Positions 28,814 through 35,130 of a stretch of 35,130 bases of DNA are shown here, piece by piece. The DNA comes from a virus: positions 1 through 35,130 of the IMG/VR virus record IMGVR_UViG_3300046008_000877. One strand, 5' to 3'. A program made the position numbers and the translations under genes. A model generated the notes under the pieces. It did no database searches. It had not been told where the DNA came from and worked only from the letters and a program-made list of their open reading frames with translations. Positions within the stretch are counted from its first letter, which is position 1, and each line of letters begins with the position of its first letter.

Positions 28814-30828
28814 TGCCAATTATAGATTATGGTGCTAATAATGGAAGTCCGACAAATTTCCAGGGAACGAATTTTGACTATGATTACCCTGAAGGACTTG
28901 ATCTTAAGCCGGGAAGTTTGTTGCATACAAAGTTGGTGAATGAGATAAAATCTCGTGCACTTGCATCACAGCGAACTATGTCAACCCGGTATGATGCTTG
29001 GAATAATATAGATTGGACGCTTAGTGCGTATATCAATCTGGATGAAAAAGAACAGATTGTGAAAGAGAAAGATGCACGTAAGCCAACTAGCATTGTCTTC
29101 CCATATAGTTATGCTATAATGGAAACACTGCTTGGCTATCTAGTTGCGGCATTCTTTCAAGATCCAATCTTCCGTTATGAAGGTGTATCACCTGAGGATA
29201 CTCTTGGTGCTATTATGATGGAGAAGGTAATTGATCTTCACTGTAACAAAAGCAAAGTAGCACTCAACTTGCACACCCTGTTTCGTGATAATCTTGCCTA
29301 TGGTTTTGGAGTTGCTGCGCCGGGGTGGGTGACTAAATATGGTCGTAGGACTGTAGCCAAGGAAAATGGAATCCAAGGTGTGCTTGGTCAACTTATTGGT
29401 GCGGGAAGTGTGAAAAGCAGTGAAGAAACGATATTATTTGAGGGGAATGAACTTAGCAATATTGATCCTTATCTGTGTTTACCAGATCCAAATGTCAGTA
29501 TTCATGACCAGCAAAAGGGAGAGTTCTTTGGATGGTTAGAGAAAACCAACCTAATGAACATGCTGAGTGAAGAACGCAATAGCAAAAGCATGTTTAATGT
29601 TAAGTATTTGAAGCAAGTGCAGAATAAAAGATCCTCGCTATTTGAAGGTGACAAATCTGAACGTGAGCGAAAAACTGGATCAACATCAAGAGTTAATGAT
29701 GATAATACTACAAGTCGTGTAGATAACATCCACATGTTCATAAAGCTGATTCCCAAAGATTGGAATCTTGGTGATAGTGAATATCCAGAAAAGTGGGCAT
29801 TTTGTCTGAGTGCAGATGAGGTTATCACTAAGTGCAAACCCCTTGACCTCGATCATAATATGTTTCCTATTGCTATCAGCGCAAGTGACTTTGATGGTTA
29901 TAGCACTACGCCAATATCAAGGATTGAGATCTTGGGCGGAATGCAAGGGATATTGGATTGGCTCTTCAATACACATATTAGCAATGTTCGCAAAGCAATA
30001 AACGACATGCTTATCGTTGACCCTTTCTTGGTTAATGTTAAGGATATTGAAGATCCTAAACCAGGCAAGCTTATTCGTTTGCGAAGACCTGCGTGGGGAA
30101 AAGGTGTGAAAGATGCTGTACAACAGCTTGCAGTGCAGGATGTAACAAAGGGTCATATTGCTGACTCGGCATGGATAGTGCAGTGGATGCAGAAGATCGG
30201 CGCAGCGGATGATGCAAGTATGGGTGCGTTGAGAACTGGTGGGCCTGAGAGGTTGACAGGAAAAGAGTTTGAAGGCACCAGGGCTGGCGGGTTCACCAGG
30301 CTTGAGCGGATGGCAAGAATTATTGCGTTGCAATCTATGCAAGACATTGGCTATATGTTTGCCTCACACACAAAGCAACTTATGAGTGAAGAGTTGTATG
30401 TCACTACCACTGGCCGGTGGCAGCAGATGTTGATGACTGAATATGGTGAACGAGTTATGGCTAATAAGATGAAGGTCTCACCCTTTGATATTCTTGTTGA
30501 CTATGATGTGAAGGTAAGGGATGGTAGTGTGCCAGGGAGCAATTATTCTGAAGTGTGGACTAAGATGTTTGAAATGATAGCTACCGAGCCAAGGCTGCAG
30601 CAGAAGTTTGACATAGTCAAAGTCTTCGAACATATAGCCAGGAACAATGGTGCGAAGAATATCGAGGAGTTTGAAATAATGCCTATGCCAGATGAACAAG
30701 TGCAACAGCAGGTGCAAGCTGGCAACATGGTTCCTTTGCAAGATGTTGCTGCACAAGAGCGATTCTTGCCTGAAGGAGCACAGAATATTCTTAATGGAAT
30801 TACAAGTGCAGGTTATTTACAAGGATAA
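28813..30828 (+). CDS. portal protein
   Basis: The 671-residue product lies directly after TerL. Features are a Lys/Asp-rich N-terminal helix region, IVFPYSYAIMETLLGYLVAA (residues 97-116), PWGV-type conserved loops, and a C-terminal Gln-rich stretch. This length and order are typical of podovirus and SU10-like portals. It forms the dodecameric DNA gate at the head vertex and nucleates capsid assembly with the scaffold. The start codon overlaps the TerL stop. Confidence 0.85.
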   Translation: MPIIDYGANNGSPTNFQGTNFDYDYPEGLDLKPGSLLHTKLVNEIKSRALASQRTMSTRYDAWNNIDWTLSAYINLDEKEQIVKEKDARKPTSIVFPYSYAIMETLLGYLVAAFFQDPIFRYEGVSPEDTLGAIMMEKVIDLHCNKSKVALNLHTLFRDNLAYGFGVAAPGWVTKYGRRTVAKENGIQGVLGQLIGAGSVKSSEETILFEGNELSNIDPYLCLPDPNVSIHDQQKGEFFGWLEKTNLMNMLSEERNSKSMFNVKYLKQVQNKRSSLFEGDKSERERKTGSTSRVNDDNTTSRVDNIHMFIKLIPKDWNLGDSEYPEKWAFCLSADEVITKCKPLDLDHNMFPIAISASDFDGYSTTPISRIEILGGMQGILDWLFNTHISNVRKAINDMLIVDPFLVNVKDIEDPKPGKLIRLRRPAWGKGVKDAVQQLAVQDVTKGHIADSAWIVQWMQKIGAADDASMGALRTGGPERLTGKEFEGTRAGGFTRLERMARIIALQSMQDIGYMFASHTKQLMSEELYVTTTGRWQQMLMTEYGERVMANKMKVSPFDILVDYDVKVRDGSVPGSNYSEVWTKMFEMIATEPRLQQKFDIVKVFEHIARNNGAKNIEEFEIMPMPDEQVQQQVQAGNMVPLQDVAAQERFLPEGAQNILNGITSAGYLQG

Positions 30829-30830
30829 TT

Positions 30831-31037
30831 ATGCTAACCAAAAGTGAACTTGAAAGATTTATAGATGATCCAGTGTGGAAAGTTTTTAGAGAAGAGTTAC
30901 AATCTATCCACGCTAATGTTATGGCGAGTATACTATGTATGGATGAACCACTTCAGATCTATCGGGCACAAGGAAGATCCGAAGTGCTGATCGATATGAT
31001 GAAGTGGCCTGAGATGCAGCTTGAAGAGCTTGACTAA
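30831..31037 (+). CDS. small head-module protein (68 aa)
   Basis: The product MLTKSELERFIDDPVWKVFR, with EELQSIHANVMASILCMDEP and IYRAQGRSEVLIDMMKWPE, is helical. Short proteins of this pattern commonly follow portal genes in phages of this type and have no assigned function. AAGGA precedes the ATG, 2 nt after the portal stop. Palindrome copy 14 begins directly after its stop codon. Confidence 0.65.
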   Translation: MLTKSELERFIDDPVWKVFREELQSIHANVMASILCMDEPLQIYRAQGRSEVLIDMMKWPEMQLEELD

Positions 31038-31060
31038 CTATGTTTAAAAAATGAACAAAG
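31038..31060 (+). repeat. 23-bp start-associated palindrome, copy 14
   Basis: Gene-side arm GAACAAAG continues GAG, giving AAAGGAG 12 nt before ATG 31073 of the scaffold gene. The far arm begins right after the stop TAA. Confidence 0.9.
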
Positions 31061-31072
31061 GAGAGTGATCTA

Positions 31073-31918
31073 ATGGAAACTGATGAAAGCCAAAAGGAAC
31101 AAGTCGATAGTATGTTGTCTGACTTTTTTCCATCTTCTGAACAACCTGTTGAAGAACCTGTTGCTGAGGAGCCAGCGGATGAAACGAAAGGGGAAGAAAG
31201 CCAAGCTGATGAAGGAGAGACAACAAAAGAAGAAGTTACTGATATTGAAGATAAAGAAAGAAAAGAAACACCTGCAGAGATCACGCCAGTAGCAGAAGAA
31301 GTCCAAGTTGCTGATGATGAGATCACCACAATCAAGAAGCAGAATGAAATCTTGATGCAGAGGATAGAGGAATTATCTGGCAAGATCATGGAGCCAGCGA
31401 AAGTTGCTGAACCACAAGTGCAAGAGAGCCAGACAAATCCAAGTGTTTATGATATCATAGGTGACAACGATATAGATGATGTGCTGGCGAGTAAAGAGCT
31501 TTTCAACTCTGCTATCTCAAAAGCTATGAAAATGGCTGAAGAGAGTGCTGTGCAGAAGATCTTCACCAGCTTACCTCACATCGTGATGAAGCAGATGCAA
31601 CAGCAGTTCACTATCAAGCAGGCCACAGATGAGTTCTATCGTGATAACCCAGACCTTGAACCAGTGAAGAAAACTGTGGCGGCTGTAGCGAATGAAATTT
31701 ATAGTACAAATCCACAACTTTCAGTTGTAGAAATATTCCAAAAATCAGCAGAGAAAACAAGGGAGATATTAGGCCTTCGGAAACAAGCGACAAGATTAGT
31801 CAACGAGCAGGGAAGGATGCCGGAGTTGGTGAAAAGAACGCAGGGGAATAGAGAGAAAATGAAGATTCCTAATGTAGATAAAATGCAGCAGGAATTGTCG
31901 GATTTACTTAATTTCTAA
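31073..31918 (+). CDS. scaffolding protein
   Basis: The 281-residue product is very acidic in its first 100 residues (METDESQKEQVDSMLSDFFP, then Glu-rich runs), has a coiled coil (ITTIKKQNEILMQRIEELSG, about 85-104) and a helical C-terminus with basic charge (VKRTQGNREKMKIPN). Length, charge split and position between portal and capsid gene match phage scaffolds, which direct procapsid assembly and leave or are degraded before DNA entry. The ribosome binding site comes from palindrome copy 14. Confidence 0.8.
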   Translation: METDESQKEQVDSMLSDFFPSSEQPVEEPVAEEPADETKGEESQADEGETTKEEVTDIEDKERKETPAEITPVAEEVQVADDEITTIKKQNEILMQRIEELSGKIMEPAKVAEPQVQESQTNPSVYDIIGDNDIDDVLASKELFNSAISKAMKMAEESAVQKIFTSLPHIVMKQMQQQFTIKQATDEFYRDNPDLEPVKKTVAAVANEIYSTNPQLSVVEIFQKSAEKTREILGLRKQATRLVNEQGRMPELVKRTQGNREKMKIPNVDKMQQELSDLLNF

Positions 31919-31933
31919 TTGGAGGTATTTTAA

Positions 31934-32302
31934 ATGGAAAGACGTCATGAAAGAATTAATAGTGATATGCTGGACAGCTCTAGAGGATTTAATGGTCTTG
32001 TGATTAATCTTACCACAGCTGTTCCTACATATCAAATGAAGGCTGTAGATCAGAATATCAGAGCAACTTCTGATGTGGCTGATGCTTCTGGTATTATCAC
32101 GTTACCTAGTATGGCTGAGGCATGTGGGAAGTTCTATTATATCAGTGCTCCTACCGGTGCTGCTGGTGGTGATATCTCGCTGTATGTGAAAGAAACAGCG
32201 ACTGAGCTTACCACTGTTGGTGACTTGGATGCTGATGGAGATTGGGTTATGCTGTTCTGTGATGGCTATGCTTGGAGAACAATTACCAGTGGTGTAGCAT
32301 AA
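31934..32302 (+). CDS. small structural protein before the capsid gene (122 aa)
   Basis: The product MERRHERINSDMLDSSRGFN is followed by beta-rich sequence (ASGIITLPSMAEACGKFYYI; DISLYVKETATELTTVGD) and Gly/Asp turns. It sits between scaffold and major capsid protein, with GGAGG before the ATG. A capsid cement, decoration or vertex role is likely from position and beta-rich composition; no family is assigned. It shares its general character with the 178-residue neighbour. Confidence 0.6.
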   Translation: MERRHERINSDMLDSSRGFNGLVINLTTAVPTYQMKAVDQNIRATSDVADASGIITLPSMAEACGKFYYISAPTGAAGGDISLYVKETATELTTVGDLDADGDWVMLFCDGYAWRTITSGVA

Positions 32303-32312
32303 GGAGGTTTGA

Positions 32313-32849
32313 ATGTTTAATACTAAAGCTTTATCAAAAAGACTTCATGTGATTGAGACAAAGTTGGCAACTGTGGATGCTCTTCTCGATTACAAAGGTT
32401 GGCAGTGTTTGGAAAAATCTGATGGCACAGTGCCAGCAAATACAACTGATAGTCTATTCACAATTGCTGGAGGTCCTATTCATGCCAGGATTTTTGGGAT
32501 TGTAACTACCGTCATTGGCGCTACTGCGGCAAATGGTACTTTGCAAATGACTACTACTAGTCCATCTGCCACTGTGGCAATCAGTACTGCTGTATCAGTT
32601 GCAAGTGCTGCGGCTGGTAGTGCAATTCACTTTGCAACTGTGGCTGCTGGCACTGTTCCAGTTTTGACTATCACTGCAAATGGTATTAACTGGTATGATC
32701 CTGCCACAGCTACAAAATTGCCAGCTGAGTTCTTCTTGCCGCCTGGGACTATTAAGTTTCATAGTTCTGCTGCAAACACTGGTAATATCAAATGGTACTT
32801 GTCATTTGTGCCTCTTTCTACTAACACTGTAGTAACTGTTGCTGATTAA
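32313..32849 (+). CDS. small structural protein before the capsid gene (178 aa)
   Basis: Residues 1-30 are helical (MFNTKALSKRLHVIETKLAT). The remainder is Ala/Thr/Val-rich and beta-patterned (ARIFGIVTTVIGATAANGTL; AIHFATVAAGTVPVLTITAN), ending GNIKWYLSFVPLSTNT. AAGGAGG lies before ATG 32313. It is likely a decoration or cement protein, perhaps partnering with the 122-residue protein. This is inference from position. Confidence 0.6.
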   Translation: MFNTKALSKRLHVIETKLATVDALLDYKGWQCLEKSDGTVPANTTDSLFTIAGGPIHARIFGIVTTVIGATAANGTLQMTTTSPSATVAISTAVSVASAAAGSAIHFATVAAGTVPVLTITANGINWYDPATATKLPAEFFLPPGTIKFHSSAANTGNIKWYLSFVPLSTNTVVTVAD

Positions 32850-32871
32850 TTTTTGAAAGGAGATTTATAGA

Positions 32872-34158
32872 ATGAACGGATTCTTAGGTATGCGTGGTAC
32901 TGGTAATTGGGGAACAGATGAAAGACCTACTAACTTTCGTGAAGGGATTTTGTATCTGTATCCTAATGGGGAAATGCCTCTTACAGGTATTATGAGTAAA
33001 ATGGGATCGGAGAAGGTTGATGACCCGCAGTTCAGCTGGTGGACTAAGGGTTTGCCAGAACAGGCTGGGACAGTTGCAGATGTTTACACTGATGCAGCGT
33101 TGTCAACTGCTTATACCACTGGCGGTGCTGTTGGTGATGTGCTTTATGCGAAAGTAGCTGCAGCTGTTGAGAGCGAGATTCGTATAGGTCATATGGTTAT
33201 GCTACGTAATACTGCGAACTATCTCGATGATACCAGAGCGAAAGTTGTGGCAACGCTGAGCAACGGCGCAAGTTCTTACATTGCGTGTAAGTTGCTGCAG
33301 GCCGATCCTACCACCAATGGCATTGCTGATGTTAATCGGATCTTGGTAATTGGTAGTGTGAACCCGGAAGGTGGAGCTATGCCTTCTGCTATCAGCTACA
33401 GCCCGACCAAGTTTTATAACTACACTCAAATCTTCCGCACTTCACTAAGTATCACTCGTACTGCCAGACTTACCAAGTTACGGACGAAGGCTCAGTATGA
33501 AGAAAGCAAACGTGAGGCACTCCAGCTGCATGGTATTGAGATGGAGAAAGCCTTCTTGTGGTCTGTTAAGAGCGAGTTGACAGGTGCTAATGGAAAGCCT
33601 GAGAGAACTACTGATGGTATTATTCCTTTTATGCTTGCTAATGGTGCAGTTAATTCTGACTTTTCCACTTCAAGCGATTTCACCAATAGCTATTGGGTAG
33701 ATAAAGGTGAGGAATGGTTGGATACCCAGTTGGAGACCTTATTCCGCTATGGTTCCAGCGAACGTCTTGCGATTTGTGGTAGTGGTGTTATCCTTGGCAT
33801 TAACAAGCTGGTTAAGGCTTATGGTAACTACACTTTTACCCCACAGACCAAGAGCTATGGTATTAAAGTAATGGAATGGGTTACTCCGTTTGGTACTATT
33901 TATATGAAAACTCACCCGTTGTTTTCGTATGAAACAACTAACCGCAACAGCATGGTCTGCTTGGATATGAGTAATTTGAAGTATAAGTATATTACTGATA
34001 CTACATTTTATGCTGATGCTGAAAAGCAGAACACTGGGCGGAATAGGATTGATGGCACAGATGAGGAATATCTGACTGAGTGTGGTCTTGAGATTCATCA
34101 TCCTACCACATTTGCGTACCTGAGTGGCTTTAACACTGACAATGGCACTCCGGCGTAA
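32872..34158 (+). CDS. major capsid protein, SU10-type (DUF5309-like)
   Basis: The 428-residue product begins MNGFLGMRGTGNWGTDERPT and contains FREGILYLYPNGEMPLTGIM, FSWWTKGLPEQAG, YNYTQIFRTSLSITRTARLT and EMEKAFLWSVKSELTGANGK. Together these match the SU10-like major capsid protein family (DUF5309), an HK97-fold shell protein. A strong AAAGGAG box precedes the ATG. Position after scaffold and before the adaptor agrees. A hairpin and a palindrome copy follow the gene. Confidence 0.9.
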   Translation: MNGFLGMRGTGNWGTDERPTNFREGILYLYPNGEMPLTGIMSKMGSEKVDDPQFSWWTKGLPEQAGTVADVYTDAALSTAYTTGGAVGDVLYAKVAAAVESEIRIGHMVMLRNTANYLDDTRAKVVATLSNGASSYIACKLLQADPTTNGIADVNRILVIGSVNPEGGAMPSAISYSPTKFYNYTQIFRTSLSITRTARLTKLRTKAQYEESKREALQLHGIEMEKAFLWSVKSELTGANGKPERTTDGIIPFMLANGAVNSDFSTSSDFTNSYWVDKGEEWLDTQLETLFRYGSSERLAICGSGVILGINKLVKAYGNYTFTPQTKSYGIKVMEWVTPFGTIYMKTHPLFSYETTNRNSMVCLDMSNLKYKYITDTTFYADAEKQNTGRNRIDGTDEEYLTECGLEIHHPTTFAYLSGFNTDNGTPA

Positions 34159-34171
34159 CAACTAACTCATG

Positions 34172-34198
34172 GTGACAGATGCTGTGGTGGTCTGTCAC
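34172..34198 (+). terminator. hairpin after the capsid gene
   Basis: An 8-bp perfect stem (GTGACAGA / TCTGTCAC, 34172-34179 and 34191-34198) has an 11-nt loop, 13 nt after the capsid stop. A T5 run follows only 10 nt later, inside the palindrome, so termination would be weak. mRNA protection is an alternative. Confidence 0.45.
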
Positions 34199-34220
34199 TA
34201 TGTTCAATTTTTAAACAGAG
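34198..34220 (+). repeat. 23-bp start-associated palindrome, copy 15
   Basis: Gene-side arm is AAACAGAG and continues TGGAGG, the ribosome binding site of the adaptor gene ten bases later. The far arm CTATGTT overlaps the end of the capsid hairpin by one base. Confidence 0.88.
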
Positions 34221-34230
34221 TGGAGGATAA

Positions 34231-34956
34231 ATGACACTTGTTGAGCTGAGAAGAAAGTTTGTGGAGCTTAGTGGAAGGTATGATCTGGTGTCGAATACCT
34301 CTACCTGGGCAGATAATGGAGCAGATTTTTTCATAAATGCTGGACAGAATTATCTGGATAGGTTGCTAACTGTGCCAGAAACCAAAGCAACATTGTTTTT
34401 TGCTTTGGCTAGTGGCCAATATGCTATCACATTCCAACAGAGATGCAGAGCGATTTTGGAAGTTTGGGTTAATAATAGTGAAGAACGTGTGTTGCTGGAA
34501 AAATGCTCGCTGAAAGATCTTAAAGAATATTATAGTGGATTAGTATCTGCTGCTGAAGTTGGCCAACCTTTGTATTATGCTCCAGCAAATATGAGAGCTC
34601 TTGAAACAACAGCACAAAATTCACTTGGCACATTCTTGGGATTAAACAATGCTGAGACAGATGCAAAGTATAACTATCGTGGGATCATAGTTGCTCCGCC
34701 CTGTGATAGTGATTATGTAGTTGAAGTGCTTGGAATGTTTAACCAGGCAGTTTTATCTGATGATGATCAAGAGAACTATTGGACTCTTGAGGTTCCAGAG
34801 CTATTGCTGAAAGCTGCTCTCTATCAGCTTGAAATATTCTATCGTAACACTGAAGGTGCTAATGATTGGCTTAGGGCGATTCAGCTTGAAGTTGATGGAT
34901 TAGACAAAGATAATGTGGAAGAAGAAATTTCAGACCTTGATGATATGGGAGATTGA
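34231..34956 (+). CDS. head-tail adaptor-like protein (241 aa)
   Basis: The product starts MTLVELRRKFVELSGRYDLV, with WADNGADFFINAGQNYLDRL (about 26-45). It continues with beta-rich segments (YAITFQQRCRAILEVWVNNS) and a helical C-terminus (ELLLKAALYQLEIFYRNTEG). This pattern, and the place after the capsid gene, match phage adaptor proteins that extend the portal and connect the tail. GGAGG precedes the ATG, behind palindrome copy 15. Confidence 0.75.
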   Translation: MTLVELRRKFVELSGRYDLVSNTSTWADNGADFFINAGQNYLDRLLTVPETKATLFFALASGQYAITFQQRCRAILEVWVNNSEERVLLEKCSLKDLKEYYSGLVSAAEVGQPLYYAPANMRALETTAQNSLGTFLGLNNAETDAKYNYRGIIVAPPCDSDYVVEVLGMFNQAVLSDDDQENYWTLEVPELLLKAALYQLEIFYRNTEGANDWLRAIQLEVDGLDKDNVEEEISDLDDMGD

Positions 34957-34957
34957 G

Positions 34958-35130
34958 ATGAAAGAGTTTGAAAGTTCTTACAATGATATTGCCAGAGGGC
35001 TAAAGGCATTTGGAAGTGGGAAAGAAGCTGGTTTGCAAGATTGCTACAATGCTATGCCTATGGGAGATGAAGGGCTACTTCCACATGAAGAAGTTCAGAG
35101 TATTTTGGTTAACTCAAGCTATGATGGCTC
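34958..35130 (+). CDS. head-tail module protein, 3' part outside the window
   Basis: I translated this frame directly: ATG 34958 lies 1 nt after the adaptor stop. The visible 57 residues begin MKEFESSYNDIARGLKAFGS and continue LQDCYNAMPMGDEGLLPHEE. Similar sequences occur in phage head-tail or tail-tube proteins, but the family cannot be fixed from this piece. The gene continues past the window end. Confidence 0.65.
   Translation, partial: MKEFESSYNDIARGLKAFGSGKEAGLQDCYNAMPMGDEGLLPHEEVQSILVNSSYDG

Noticed and set aside
1050-34220. Reading the 23-bp palindromes as a CRISPR array or as promoters
   Set aside because: Copies are hundreds to thousands of bases apart with genes between them, so they are not an array. 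Ten sit so close to start codons that a promoter there would leave no room for a leader carrying the ribosome binding site.
1-35130. Integrase, excisionase or insertion sequence
   Set aside because: I found no tyrosine or serine recombinase, transposase motif or terminal repeats with target duplication in the window.

Overview
This window is part of a tailed double-stranded DNA bacteriophage (Caudoviricetes), or an integrated or plasmid-like form of one. It carries a terminase large subunit, portal, scaffold, an SU10-type (DUF5309-like) major capsid protein, a head-tail adaptor, several tail-fibre genes and a lysis cassette. The host cannot be named. AGGAGG-type ribosome binding sites, TTGACA-type promoters, a GH108-type muramidase and a Sec signal peptide point to a bacterium, probably Gram-negative; the NrdD-like fragment weakly hints at an anaerobic setting.

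Layout: positions 1-10372 are transcribed leftward (minus strand) and 11711-35130 rightward (plus strand). The left arm holds DNA-metabolism genes (ParB-like protein, DUF669-like protein, Sak4-like ATPase, RecB/Cas4-like nuclease, ATP-dependent DNA ligase) among many small genes. Ten of the genes listed here encode proteins under 60 residues, and several overlap. A control region at about 9050-9500 has paired palindromic operators over TTGACA boxes and a nested inverted repeat around an AT-rich core, a candidate replication origin. Positions 10373-11710 lie between the diverging arms, contain no convincing gene and are full of small hairpins. This stretch ends in a strong promoter for a TerS-like gene, so it is a candidate packaging region.

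The right arm starts with the TerS-like gene. It continues with about 12 kb of fibre/adhesin genes (12299-24685), an NrdD-like zinc-ribbon protein, and a lysis cassette (holin-like protein, stand-alone CheY-like response regulator, GH108-like endolysin, small membrane proteins). The head module follows: structural protein, TerL, portal, scaffold, two small structural proteins, major capsid protein, adaptor, and a partial gene at the edge.

The most striking feature is a 23-bp palindrome (arms CTATGTT / AACATAG around a 9-bp AT-rich centre), present in fifteen full copies on both arms. It lies at gene junctions and follows transcription direction. Ten copies sit just before a ribosome binding site, and in nine of these the gene-side arm has changed to CAAAG or CAGAG. 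Copies far from a start codon keep the perfect palindrome. It resembles the start-associated sequences of cluster K mycobacteriophages in layout, not in sequence. The response regulator inside the lysis cassette is the second main point of interest.
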